The notes beneath the pieces were generated by a model. That model did no database searches, had not been told where the DNA came from, and worked only from the letters and a program-made list of their open reading frames with translations. A stretch of DNA of 64,000 nucleotides. Origin: Paenibacillus spongiae. GTDB lineage: Bacteria; Bacillota; Bacilli; Paenibacillales; Paenibacillaceae. The stretch covers positions 4,048,501-4,112,500 of the forward strand of contig NZ_CP091430.1 of NCBI RefSeq assembly GCF_024734895.1, in the 5' to 3' direction. Positions 52,708 to 61,282 of the stretch are shown here, piece by piece. A program made the translations under genes and the position numbers. Position 1 is the first letter of the stretch. Every line of letters starts with the position of its first letter.

Positions 52708-53559
52708 TTATAGGTATCGATCGTTCAACCGGTTCGCCCTTACGGAATGTCTGTATTCACCCGGCAGTTCACCGTATTGCTTCTTAAATTGCTTGCACAA
52801 ATAGGAGGCATCCGTCAATCCACAGCGTGAAGCGATCGTCTCGATGGTCTCGTCCGTCTGTTCCAAAAACAGCCTGGCATGTTTGAGGCGGAGATTACGA
52901 AGCATTTGCATTGGCGTCACGCCATATCTGCTTTTGAAAGCGCGATCCAAATAATTTGCGTTTAATCGTACGAGCGCTGCCATGTCCTCTCTCGTTAGTT
53001 TCTCGTTCAACCGACTTGCCAGATGACCGAGAAGTCGTGAGAAGCGGCTCCCGTCGGCATCGAATGATTCGGGCCGCTCGGGGCATCCATTCCTTTCCCA
53101 GCCATTCAAGATGTGCTCGACGAGCTGCAAAGTACAGGCAGTTAAACGCAAATCGCGAAACGGCCTATCATGCCGCTGCCAGCAATGTATCAGCTTTCGG
53201 AACACGGATTCGTAGTCTTCCGCCTCCAACACGGTGACGACAGGCGTAACGCGGTACAGCGAAAACAAGTCGAAATCGTGATTTGAAGAGATCGTCGCCT
53301 GCATCCAAAGATGTACGCCGCTGCCATTCGCTCTCTCGGAAAACGGCACATGCGGCGGATGCAGCATCACATCCCCCGCCCGGACCGTATACGTTTCTCC
53401 CCTACAGCTCGTTTCGACCAAACCTTCTTTGACATAACTAATAATCCAATAAGGAAAAATGCGGTCGACGAGGTTCAAGCTGTCGTAGGTTCCGATATCA
53501 ACCGAATAAATATGCGCGGACCACGGACCTTCCACCCAATCCCGATTCAGATTCCGCAT
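52708..53559 (-). CDS. AraC family regulator
   Basis: 283 aa from the ATG at 53559. Cupin arm domain (GETYTVRAGDVMLHPPHVPFSERANG), then the double HTH: REDMAALVRLNANYLDRAFKSRYGVTPMQML and IETIASRCGLTDASYLCKQFKKQYGELPGEYR. The start overlaps the DUF1450 gene by 13 bases. It probably controls the PhyH/DUF1450 operon of which it is the last gene. Effector unknown. Confidence 0.85.
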   Translation of the reverse strand: MRNLNRDWVEGPWSAHIYSVDIGTYDSLNLVDRIFPYWIISYVKEGLVETSCRGETYTVRAGDVMLHPPHVPFSERANGSGVHLWMQATISSNHDFDLFSLYRVTPVVTVLEAEDYESVFRKLIHCWQRHDRPFRDLRLTACTLQLVEHILNGWERNGCPERPESFDADGSRFSRLLGHLASRLNEKLTREDMAALVRLNANYLDRAFKSRYGVTPMQMLRNLRLKHARLFLEQTDETIETIASRCGLTDASYLCKQFKKQYGELPGEYRHSVRANRLNDRYL

Positions 53560-53795
53560 TGGCCCTTGCCTTCTTTCGCTCGGCATACGTCGTAAACTTT
53601 CTCTTTCAGCCTCTCCCTGCCCGATACTCCATACCACTTGCCGTCAGCCGTGAAGGCTGGCTGCATGTTACAGCCGGTGCATTGTGATTGGCAGGCATCC
53701 AACTGAATGTCGAACCCTTCTTCGGCTAATTCATCCAACTGGGCGCCGTATTGATGCGTCGTCAGGTTACGAATGCAGCATCGTATCTGTAACAA
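53547..53795 (-). CDS. Cys-rich DUF1450-like protein
   Basis: About 82 aa from a TTG at 53795 (a TTG at 53804 is too close to AGGAGG). Six Cys: a CC pair near the start (QIRCCIRNL) and CQSQCTGC in the middle, with FTADGKWYGVSGRERLKEKVY at the end. This matches the DUF1450 (YuzB-like) family, thought to bind an iron-sulfur cluster or act as a thioredoxin-like ferredoxin (inference). It lies 51 bases after the PhyH dioxygenase gene and overlaps the AraC gene, so a shared role is likely. Confidence 0.65.
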   Translation of the reverse strand: MLQIRCCIRNLTTHQYGAQLDELAEEGFDIQLDACQSQCTGCNMQPAFTADGKWYGVSGRERLKEKVYDVCRAKEGKGQCGI

Positions 53796-53846
53796 TTTAC
53801 GCAAGGCCTCCTATATGCAAGCCGGGCAGCCCCTAACCTGCTAGAA

Positions 53847-54620
53847 TTAACAACTTTCTCTGGGAACGAAAGACGTATAAGCCGAAGTTCCATCCAATGC
53901 AATGACCGGCCCGTTCCGGAACACGTGGCCGCTGTCCGGATTTTTTGCTCCGTCAACGGAATATTGCACGACGTACGCTTTGCGCGTGGACGCAGTGCAG
54001 TTCGGTGTGCTGCGGTGGAATAACAAGGAGTGGAAGGCAACCAAGCTGCCCTTCTTGAGCTCAACGGGAATGCCTTCCTCGTCCCCATTGTAGCAAACCC
54101 AGCCGATGTCTGACTTGATATGCGGGATGAATCCTTTGAGATGCGTCCCCGGCTGTATCCACACGCATCCGTTTTCGACTGTGGCATCTTCCAACGCGAT
54201 CCAGAAAGTCAAATAATGAATCGGGTCGGTCGGTACATATCCGTTATCTTGGTGCCAGGGGAAATCCCGATTCGCTTCCGGGCGTTTATACACGCTCTGG
54301 TCCCAATATAATTTAACGTCCGGTCCAAGAATCGAGGTCGTAATCTCGACGAACCGTTGGTCCGCGATGAATTGCTGCAGCTCCGGACTGCGGAAATTAA
54401 GGTTGCTTGTAAAATTAATTTGTTTCGCGATGCTGATGAAGCTTTGTCCTTTCGCCAGCAGCGCCTTTTCCGATTCCTCATCGAATACGTCGATTATTTC
54501 GCGAATCCGGTCAGTCTCCTCTTCCGAGAACAATTTCTCGAATACAATATAGCCTTGCTCCTCGTACTGTTTAAGTTGTTCATCGGTTACATCCACTATT
54601 TTAGATCGATTAGTAGTCAT
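53847..54620 (-). CDS. Phytanoyl-CoA dioxygenase (PhyH) family protein (second)
   Basis: 257 aa Fe(II)/2-oxoglutarate dioxygenase. HxD in FPWHQDNGYVPTDP, distal His in SLVAFHSLLFHRSTPNCTAS and the following Arg region KAYVVQYSVDG. The N-terminus (KIVDVTDEQLKQYEEQGYIVFEKLFSEEETDRI) is the usual PhyH cap. AAAGGAG lies seven bases before the ATG. First clear enzyme of the operon with the DUF1450 protein and AraC regulator; the Cys-rich partner might support its iron centre (inference). Confidence 0.9.
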   Translation of the reverse strand: MTTNRSKIVDVTDEQLKQYEEQGYIVFEKLFSEEETDRIREIIDVFDEESEKALLAKGQSFISIAKQINFTSNLNFRSPELQQFIADQRFVEITTSILGPDVKLYWDQSVYKRPEANRDFPWHQDNGYVPTDPIHYLTFWIALEDATVENGCVWIQPGTHLKGFIPHIKSDIGWVCYNGDEEGIPVELKKGSLVAFHSLLFHRSTPNCTASTRKAYVVQYSVDGAKNPDSGHVFRNGPVIALDGTSAYTSFVPRESC

Positions 54621-54663
54621 GCCAATCGCTCCTTTGAGAAGTTGTATTGTATAATTTCAATTA

Positions 54664-54801
54664 TTACTCGACGAAGGAACGGTTGGCATGAAACAGGTTC
54701 CACTTCTTATTGTATTTTTTAAACTTTCTATGAGCATCTCTACAAACTCTATCCGAACCAGACAGCTCATAAAATAGTTGCCCATAGTGCGTGATTTTCA
54801 T
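54664..54801 (-). CDS. Possible 45-aa protein
   Basis: An ATG at 54801 with GGGAG ten bases upstream opens 45 codons reading MKITHYGQLFYELSGSDRVC... KKWNLFHANRSFVE, ending at 54664. It lies 17 bases after the 86-aa gene and 43 before the PhyH gene in the same direction. Too short for family assignment, but context, SD and codon content support translation. Confidence 0.4.
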   Translation of the reverse strand: MKITHYGQLFYELSGSDRVCRDAHRKFKKYNKKWNLFHANRSFVE

Positions 54802-54818
54802 ATCGGGTCTTCTCCCTC

Positions 54819-55079
54819 TCAAATTAATGCGGAAGGAAAAAATCTCGTCACCGCGATTTGGTAGTCGTCCTCATACACAATGACTCCTGGCGGTTCAGCG
54901 GATACCGAGCGAATCAGCTTCGCCCCATACTTCTCTGCAAGTTGAAAAAAAGGTTTAAGACGGATTAGCATCTCTCTAGACTGTGGAGTATCTTTGAACC
55001 ACGTGACTGCCTTGATCACGTTGTTATCTTCATAATAGGGCGGATTCGGCAGGTTCTCTTCAAACCATCTGATATACAT
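54819..55079 (-). CDS. Small protein of unknown function
   Basis: 86 aa: MYIRWFEENLPNPPYYEDNNVIKAVTWFKDTPQSREMLIRLKPFFQLAEKYGAKLIRSVSAEPPGVIVYEDDYQIAVTRFFPSALI is described by a helical first half (REMLIRLKPFFQLAEKYG) and a beta hairpin at the end (VIVYEDDYQIAV). AAGG lies about 12 bases before the ATG. I do not recognise the family. Likely first gene of the unit with the 45-aa frame and the PhyH operon. Confidence 0.6.
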   Translation of the reverse strand: MYIRWFEENLPNPPYYEDNNVIKAVTWFKDTPQSREMLIRLKPFFQLAEKYGAKLIRSVSAEPPGVIVYEDDYQIAVTRFFPSALI

Positions 55080-55274
55080 CGCATGGCCTGCCTTTCATCC
55101 GATTCATTCTCACCGACAGTGATATATCCATCGTACAGGTAATTTATGGTTTATCAAGAGTTATCTACAATATGTCGCATTATAACTAAAACCGCTGCTT
55201 CGACAAAAGCGACCGCTATGAAAGGATACCGTGAAACGAGTTACTTCAAGCCATTTCAGTTACCGCAAAAAAAG

Positions 55275-55307
55275 AGAACCCACCTGCCCTCAAGGCTGGT
55301 GGGTTCT
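55275..55307 (-). terminator. Terminator of the FAD/Rieske gene
   Basis: AGAACCCACC pairs with GGTGGGTTCT and a run of seven Ts follows on the minus strand. Confidence 0.92.
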
Positions 55308-55318
55308 GTTCATCATCC

Positions 55319-56863
55319 CTATTCTCCGCCCAGTTTCCTGAGCGGCTGATTGGCTGGTCCTTCCATCACATCGCCTTCATAGTTGAAGCGCGAGCCATGA
55401 CACGGACAATCCCAGCTCCGCTCCCCATCGTTCCATTCGACCTCGCACCCCATATGAGTACAAGTGGTATCGACGATATGAAGCGTCCCTGCGTCATCCC
55501 GATATGCGCCTGCTCGCTTGCCGTTATACGTCACGACAGCGCCTTCGCCAGGCTGCAGCACCCCGGCTTGTTTATTGACATTCTCCAATTTGCCGGTGAT
55601 CAGCTGCTTGGCGACGTCAAAATTCTGCGTGATTGCATTCTTGATGCTCGGATTCGGGTGAAACCGCTGCGGTGAATAAAGATCCCGGTAAGGATTCTCC
55701 CGCCCGGCAATCGTGTCGCTCAGGAGCATCGCCGCTACAGTCGAATGGCACATTCCCCATTTGGCGAACCCAGTCGCAATGTATATATTCGGCAGCCCCG
55801 ATGTGATCGGACCGATATAAGGCACTTTATCCAACGTAATCAAATCCTGGGCGGACCAGCGATACGGGATCGATTCCACCTTAAAATGCTGTGCAGCAAA
55901 GCCAAGAAGAGATTCATAATAGTCAATGGTACATATCCCTTGACCCGTCTTATGATTCTCGCCGCCAATAAGAAGAAGCTGTTCTCCATCCGTTGACGTA
56001 ACCGATCGAATCGACCGTTTCGGGTTATCCGCGCTCAAGTACATGCCGCCCGGATAACTCTCCTGAACCTTGGCAGCCAGAACGTATGCGCGCTCAGCAT
56101 GCAGGCGTGCGAAATATAAGCCATGCCGGTCAACGAATGGAAAATGTGAGCAGGCGACCACATGTTTGGCTTTTACCCGCCACCCTTCCCGCGTGATCAC
56201 GACGGGAGCAGTGCCTTCATCGACCTCAACGGCTGTGGTATGCTCGTAAATGGCCCCGCCAGCGTTTGTAATATGCGGCAGCAGCGAGACTATATACTGC
56301 AGCGGATTGAATCTGGCTTGATGCGGCATCTTGACCGCACCTGCGGAGGGAACGGCCAGCGGTATCTTATCGACGAATCCGCCGTCGATCCCCAGCTTCT
56401 CATACGCCGCGGCTTCCTTATGCAGCTTCTCGGCCGAGGATTCCCGCTGAGCATAGATATACGCATCCTCCTCGGAAAAATCGCACTCGATCCGATGATC
56501 CTGGATCATCTGTTTAATGAAGCTGAGCGCATCCCGATTCGCTTCGTAATACTGCTTTGCCCGTTCTTCCCCGATCGTTCCGATCAGCTCATCATAAATC
56601 AGATCGTGCTGAGCCGTTATTTTGGCTGTCGTATGGCCCGTTGTCCCGTTCAAGATCACGTCGGCTTCGAGAAGCGCTATCCGCAATCCTTGTTTCGTGA
56701 GCAAGTATGCGGTCGTAATACCGGTAATCCCTCCGCCGATGATGACGGCATCAACCTCGGTATCCTTTTCCAGCTTGGGGAATGAGGGGAGCGGCGCGGA
56801 AACACGCCAATACGATTGGGGCATCTGCGGCAGCTGCAGGGAGCCCGGCTTGGTGTCCGACAT
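55319..56863 (-). CDS. FAD-dependent oxidoreductase with C-terminal Rieske domain
   Basis: 514 aa. N-terminal DAO-type FAD domain with the dinucleotide motif VIIGGGITGITTAYLLTKQG, GTTGHTTAKITAQHD and GTGFAKWGMCHSTVAAMLLSD near the FAD site. C-terminal Rieske 2Fe-2S domain with CTHMGC and CPCHGSRF (Cys-His pairs). This is the YhfW type of Bacillales; electrons would pass from the FAD-bound substrate to the cluster. Substrate unknown. AAGGAGG lies nine bases before the ATG. Single gene with its own terminator. Confidence 0.93.
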   Translation of the reverse strand: MSDTKPGSLQLPQMPQSYWRVSAPLPSFPKLEKDTEVDAVIIGGGITGITTAYLLTKQGLRIALLEADVILNGTTGHTTAKITAQHDLIYDELIGTIGEERAKQYYEANRDALSFIKQMIQDHRIECDFSEEDAYIYAQRESSAEKLHKEAAAYEKLGIDGGFVDKIPLAVPSAGAVKMPHQARFNPLQYIVSLLPHITNAGGAIYEHTTAVEVDEGTAPVVITREGWRVKAKHVVACSHFPFVDRHGLYFARLHAERAYVLAAKVQESYPGGMYLSADNPKRSIRSVTSTDGEQLLLIGGENHKTGQGICTIDYYESLLGFAAQHFKVESIPYRWSAQDLITLDKVPYIGPITSGLPNIYIATGFAKWGMCHSTVAAMLLSDTIAGRENPYRDLYSPQRFHPNPSIKNAITQNFDVAKQLITGKLENVNKQAGVLQPGEGAVVTYNGKRAGAYRDDAGTLHIVDTTCTHMGCEVEWNDGERSWDCPCHGSRFNYEGDVMEGPANQPLRKLGGE

Positions 56864-57044
56864 CGATCATGACCTCCTTAATTATGGAAACGTATAACTC
56901 TAATTTCCCCCATTGGCAGGAAGCTTAATCGATGAACCGCAATTCGCTTTTTCCAATTATTCCGAGTTGAATTATTGCTGAATCTACATAAATCCTACAA
57001 TTCCAGCACATCATACATAAATTAACCCAGGATGGAGGCGTAAC

Positions 57045-58271
57045 TTGAAGACAGCAAATACCGGAGCAATCATGGCGCTTTCCTCTGTCCCCTTAATGAT
57101 GACGCTCGGCAACTCCATGTTCATCCCGATTCTGCCCGCCTTGTCCAAAAAGCTGGGCGTCAGCTCCTTGCAGATCAGCATGCTGATTAGCGTCTACTCC
57201 ATCATCGCGATTCTACTTATCCCTATAGCCGGTTACTTGTCCGATCGCATAGGCCGTATGAAGATCATGATCCCTTGTTTATGCTTGGCTGCAGTCGGCG
57301 GCCTGATCTCGGCGCTGGCGGCTTCGATGACCGCAGACGCCTATTGGATCATTTTACTCGGAAGATTGCTGCAGGGTGCGGGTGCCGCCGGATCGGCCCC
57401 TATTGTATTCCCGCTTACGGGCGATTTGTTCAAGAGCGAGAAGGAGGTCAGCAGTGCCCTAGGCCTGGTCGAAACGGCTAATACGTTCGGTAAAGTGCTT
57501 AGTCCCGTCTTGGGCGCTTTGTTGGCATGGATCATCTGGTATTTGCCCTTCTATGCAATTCCGCTGCTGAGCATGATCTCCGTGCTGCTTCTGCTTCTAT
57601 TCATCCATGTTCCCAAACATAAGCCGGGTGAAGACGAGCCGCTGCCATTGCAATTATTTCTGCGCAACATCAAGCGGCTCTTCCACGAGAAAGGCAAATG
57701 GTTATTCGCGGTCTTTCTAGTAGGAGGAACCTGTATGTTTGCTGTCTTTGCAGTGCTGTTCTATTTATCGGACCGGCTGGAATCTCGTCATCACATTGAC
57801 GGAATTGCCAAGGGCGCTCTTCTTGCGATTCCACTGACGGTTCTCTGTTTATGCTCATATCTCACAGGCAAGCTGATCGGGGAACGAAAGAAACGGATGA
57901 AGCGGCTGTCCGTCATCAGCTTGTTCGTTCTCGCGCTGGCTTCACTCGCTTGCGGATGGTTGCATGGCTTGCCGCTTGTAATCATATTTGTGTTGACTAG
58001 CGTGGCTGCAGCCGGGATCGGTACAGCGCTTCCTTGTATGGATGCCTTGATTACCGAAGGAATCGATAAGAAAGAACGGGGAACGGTTACATCGTTGTAC
58101 AGCAGTATGCGTTTCATCGGTGTGGGACTAGGGCCGCCTGCGGCTTCACTGCTTATGAATTCGGATGCAAGTGCTCTATTCTATACGTTAGCGGGAATAT
58201 CGGCATTAACGGCTTACGTAGCGCTTGTGTGGATTAAGCCGGGAGAGCATAAGCCGGAGCAGGTTTACTAG
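57045..58271 (+). CDS. MFS exporter (YmfD/Bmr-like)
   Basis: 408 aa, 12 membrane helices, from a TTG six bases after GGAGG. Family motif A is GYLSDRIGRMKIMIPC between helices 2 and 3, and GRLLQGAGAAGSAPIVFPLTGDL lies in the antiporter motif C region. The second half repeats the bundle. It resembles drug/siderophore exporters such as bacillibactin exporter YmfD; the substrate is not shown by neighbours. No Fur box found upstream. Confidence 0.88.
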   Translation: MKTANTGAIMALSSVPLMMTLGNSMFIPILPALSKKLGVSSLQISMLISVYSIIAILLIPIAGYLSDRIGRMKIMIPCLCLAAVGGLISALAASMTADAYWIILLGRLLQGAGAAGSAPIVFPLTGDLFKSEKEVSSALGLVETANTFGKVLSPVLGALLAWIIWYLPFYAIPLLSMISVLLLLLFIHVPKHKPGEDEPLPLQLFLRNIKRLFHEKGKWLFAVFLVGGTCMFAVFAVLFYLSDRLESRHHIDGIAKGALLAIPLTVLCLCSYLTGKLIGERKKRMKRLSVISLFVLALASLACGWLHGLPLVIIFVLTSVAAAGIGTALPCMDALITEGIDKKERGTVTSLYSSMRFIGVGLGPPAASLLMNSDASALFYTLAGISALTAYVALVWIKPGEHKPEQVY

Positions 58272-58308
58272 ATCGAATAACTACACGAGTCAAGCTTATC
58301 AAATAAAA

Positions 58309-58336
58309 GCACCTGCTCGCTTGAATGAGCAGGTGC
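58309..58336. terminator. Terminator between MFS and SDR genes
   Basis: GCACCTGCTC pairs with GAGCAGGTGC; TTTTATTTG follows on the minus strand, so it best serves the SDR gene. Confidence 0.85.
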
Positions 58337-58358
58337 CATATAACTTCCAATAGTCATG

Positions 58359-59120
58359 TTAGATCGTCATTGCACCGTAACCGCCATCGACCCGAAGCAT
58401 GGCTCCGGTCACGAACGAAGATGCTTTCTTCGAAGCCAAGTAGACGACCGTGCCATCCAGCTCCTCGGGATCGCCGAAGCGGCCCATCGGAGTATGGCTC
58501 ATAATGGACTCTATTCGCTCCGGGGATAATATCTTCCGGTTCTGCTCTGCCGGGAAGAAGCCCGGAATAATAGCGTTCACGCGCACGTTATGAGGAGCGA
58601 ACTCCCGCGCCAGAAATTGCGTCACACTGTTGACGCCGGCTTTGGAGGCGGAATAGGTAAAGACGCGCGAGAGCGGCGGATCGGACGATACCGATGAAAT
58701 ATTAATAATGGAGCCGCCCTCTCCCTGCTCGATCATCTTCTTGCCGAAAATTTGACAAGCTAGCACGACACTCTTCAGATTCACGTCCATGATACGGTCC
58801 CACTCGGACATCTCCAAGTCAAAGAACGGCGTCGCACTATTCGTCCCCGAGGCGTTCACTAGCGTATCGATCCGCCCTCCCCATGCTAACGCTTGTTCCA
58901 GAACGGCTTCAAGCTGCTCCTTGCTGGTTGCATCTGCAGCAACCTTCATGGCTTCTCCGCCGGCCGCCTCGATCCGGCTGCACACCGCTTCCGCCTTCTC
59001 CATATCCCGGCCGACTATGACGACCTTCGAGCCGGCTCCAGCCAGCGCGCCAGCCATGCTTCCTCCCAATACACCATTTCCGCCGATTACGACGGAAACG
59101 GTTCCGCTTAGATTAAACAT
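58359..59120 (-). CDS. SDR oxidoreductase, UxuB/YjmF-like
   Basis: 253 aa from the ATG at 59120. NAD(P) loop GGNGVLGGSMAGALAGAG, LVNASGTNSATPF, Ser in NISSV, catalytic YSASKAGVNSVTQFL and closing VTGAMLRVDGGYGA. The glycine loop GNGVLGG matches YjmF-type mannonate/fructuronate reductases better than KduD. It would reduce a keto-uronate released by the GH88 enzyme encoded downstream. The promoter region is shared with the LacI gene, with an operator at 59178. Confidence 0.85.
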   Translation of the reverse strand: MFNLSGTVSVVIGGNGVLGGSMAGALAGAGSKVVIVGRDMEKAEAVCSRIEAAGGEAMKVAADATSKEQLEAVLEQALAWGGRIDTLVNASGTNSATPFFDLEMSEWDRIMDVNLKSVVLACQIFGKKMIEQGEGGSIINISSVSSDPPLSRVFTYSASKAGVNSVTQFLAREFAPHNVRVNAIIPGFFPAEQNRKILSPERIESIMSHTPMGRFGDPEELDGTVVYLASKKASSFVTGAMLRVDGGYGAMTI

Positions 59121-59177
59121 TGCTTCGTTGCCACCTTTCAAGCATTATTGGCATGGTTACAACCTGTCTCATCGAAA

Positions 59178-59191
59178 TAACAACGTTGTTA
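59178..59191. promoter_or_regulatory. LacI-type operator 1
   Basis: Perfect 14-bp palindrome TAACAACGTTGTTA, 58 bases upstream of the SDR start. The core CAACGTTGTT is the same as operator 2, exactly 100 bp away centre to centre. Confidence 0.75.
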
Positions 59192-59277
59192 AAGTCATCA
59201 TAACGAAACCGGTATCGCTTGTCTACTCAAACCTGCTCACCCTATCTTTCGCATCTCCAATCCATTATGATAAGAAC

Positions 59278-59291
59278 TGACAACGTTGTTA
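59278..59291. promoter_or_regulatory. LacI-type operator 2
   Basis: TGACAACGTTGTTA with palindromic core ACAACGTTGT, 23 bases upstream of the LacI gene's ATG; likely autorepression. Confidence 0.75.
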
Positions 59292-59314
59292 TTCGAGGAG
59301 GTACGGAGTCCGTC

Positions 59315-60316
59315 ATGATTACAATTAAAGATATTGCGGCGCGTGCCGGAGTCAGCTTCTCCACGGTTTCCAAAGCGCTGCGGAACAGTCCGCTCGTACA
59401 GGATTCCACCAAACGCCTTATTATGGACATTGCCGAGGAGATGGGCTACCGTCCGAATATTGCCGCACGCAAGCTCGTCTCGAAGAAGAGCGGCGCCATC
59501 GGAGTCGTCTGGCCGTCTATCGAACGAACCGCTCCTTCTTCCCTACTGACGATAATCAACGCGGAATTAGAACTCAGCGGATATACGACTCTGTTGTCCA
59601 TCAACCGCCTTGAATCCGCAATCGAGATCTTCCATCGCTTTCAAGTCGATGCCATCCTCGTCTTCGGAGATCATAGCGGTCAAGCATCCCGGCTGGCATC
59701 GCTGGCAGCGTCCATCCCCATTCTTATTTATGGATCGGGTATTCACTTGCCGTTCATGACGGTAGATGTAAATCGCAGTAAGGCTACCCGTCTGGCGGTT
59801 GGCCACCTGATCGAAATCGGCCATCGCCGTATCGGCTATATCGGCAGACCGGAACAGCCTGATCCGCTCCAGTTGGAGAAAATCGACGCTTTCCGGGCAG
59901 AAATGAAACGATATGGCGCTCCATGCCCGGAGGATTGCATCGTGCCGATTCAAGGAATGGAGTATCATGACGGTTACGCCGCGGCGAAACAGCTACTGCA
60001 ATCAAGCAATCCGCCTACCGCCCTAATCAGCGGCAGCTTCGATCTCACCCGCGGCATCTTAAAAGCGATAACGGAAATCGGTCTAACCGTTCCTCGCGAT
60101 CTCTCTGTCGTCAGCTACGATAACATTCCGCAGATGTCCGATCTTGACATTCCGATGACCGTAGTCGGCGTTGAAATTCAACACACGGCCCAACAAATTT
60201 CCGGAACGCTGATCGCGATGCTGGACGCACCTTTTTCCGAGAAGACCCTTATGCTGGAGCCCGAGCTTATCGTCCGCGCTTCCACGGCTCCACATCAAGA
60301 GATCCATCAAGGTTGA
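59315..60316 (+). CDS. LacI family repressor
   Basis: 333 aa from the ATG at 59315 (GGAG six bases upstream); an earlier frame start at 59219 would include the second operator. HTH TIKDIAARAGVSFSTVSKALRNSPLVQDSTKRLIMDIAEEMGYRPN, then the sugar-binding core (ILVFGDHSGQASRL, GHRRIGYIGRPEQPDP, DLSVVSYDNIPQ). The two palindromic operators in its upstream region suggest it represses itself and the divergent SDR gene until a uronate-type sugar binds. The last bases overlap the convergent AraC gene by 10. Confidence 0.92.
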   Translation: MITIKDIAARAGVSFSTVSKALRNSPLVQDSTKRLIMDIAEEMGYRPNIAARKLVSKKSGAIGVVWPSIERTAPSSLLTIINAELELSGYTTLLSINRLESAIEIFHRFQVDAILVFGDHSGQASRLASLAASIPILIYGSGIHLPFMTVDVNRSKATRLAVGHLIEIGHRRIGYIGRPEQPDPLQLEKIDAFRAEMKRYGAPCPEDCIVPIQGMEYHDGYAAAKQLLQSSNPPTALISGSFDLTRGILKAITEIGLTVPRDLSVVSYDNIPQMSDLDIPMTVVGVEIQHTAQQISGTLIAMLDAPFSEKTLMLEPELIVRASTAPHQEIHQG

Positions 60317-61173
60317 TTGCGGTACTTCAGAGGCGTTATGCCGACCACCCTCTTGAACAATTGAATGAAATAAGAGACGTTCGGCAGTCCAACCTCAATG
60401 CCAATCCGCTCGATCGGGATGTTGGTCGTCTGGAGCAGCCGGCAAGCCTGTTTGATTCTTCTTGCGGTCAGATATTCCGTAATGCTGCTTCCCGTCTCCT
60501 GCCGGAAGATCCGGGACGCGTAAAATTTCGACAGATGTGCCGCTTCCGCTGCTTGCTCCAGACTGAACTCATCCGCATAATGCGCTTCGATCCATCTCAT
60601 AATCGTTTCCGAATAGCGCACCGATTGAGGCAGGGTCCGTTGTTCGTCTGCTTCCCCGGATGCAGATCTTAGCGCATGTATGCCGCTCACCAGCTGCATG
60701 ATGAGATAGGCAATTTCCTCTTGCGACTCTCCTCTGCCCTCGCCATCCACACTATGAAACATGTCCAACAACCGTTCCATATGGACGGCATCCAACTTGA
60801 AATCGTAACCGTGTTTCTTCCTATGACCTTGATACAGCTGGATGAACTGACTGTAGCGCAATGGGAATACATCCCTGCACCCCGACATGACGATCGGGTC
60901 AAAATGCAAAATCGTCCTCACATAAGGAGAATCCGCGCTTACATGGGCATATACCTTGTGCAGCTGGTAGGGCTGAAAGAAGAAAAGCATCCCGCGGCGG
61001 ATCTCATACGTCAGCTGATTGACGATCACACTTCCTTGTCCCTCATGGACGAAGAGGATCTCGCAGCATGGATGCCAATGATAATAGCCGCCGAAATTGG
61101 CTTCGGTCCGGATCCGGTAATTCCACTGCAGCTGCTTGCCGCCGAACTTGATGGGATCGAAGAGTAGATTCAT
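60307..61173 (-). CDS. AraC family regulator
   Basis: 288 aa from the ATG at 61173 (GGAGG five bases upstream). Cupin domain (HWHPCCEILFVHEGQGSVIVNQLTYEIRRGMLFFFQPYQLH) and double HTH (SLEQAAEAAHLSKFYASRIFRQETGSSITEYLT and IERIGIEVGLPNVSYFIQLFKRVVGITPLKYR). Typical sugar-responsive activator; divergent from the GH88 gene with a palindrome between. Overlaps the LacI gene end by 10 bases. Confidence 0.9.
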   Translation of the reverse strand: MNLLFDPIKFGGKQLQWNYRIRTEANFGGYYHWHPCCEILFVHEGQGSVIVNQLTYEIRRGMLFFFQPYQLHKVYAHVSADSPYVRTILHFDPIVMSGCRDVFPLRYSQFIQLYQGHRKKHGYDFKLDAVHMERLLDMFHSVDGEGRGESQEEIAYLIMQLVSGIHALRSASGEADEQRTLPQSVRYSETIMRWIEAHYADEFSLEQAAEAAHLSKFYASRIFRQETGSSITEYLTARRIKQACRLLQTTNIPIERIGIEVGLPNVSYFIQLFKRVVGITPLKYRNQP

Positions 61174-61243
61174 CGCGACCTCCGTATAGAGCAATTGAGC
61201 AACATTTTCTCACATCGTACCACAACTTTCTTCCGGAAAGAAC

Positions 61244-61267
61244 CGCTATAATCGAACCATTATAGCG
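61244..61267. promoter_or_regulatory. 9-bp palindrome between AraC and GH88 genes
   Basis: CGCTATAAT and ATTATAGCG flank CGAACC. Each strand reads TATAAT, so it could be a pair of -10 boxes or an operator; it ends three bases before the GH88 SD. Confidence 0.5.
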
Positions 61268-61282
61268 ACAGGAGGAATGTCA

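Noticed and set aside
56864..57044. Search for a Fur box before the MFS exporter
   Set aside because: No TGATAATNATTATCA-like sequence was found, so iron control of this exporter is not supported.
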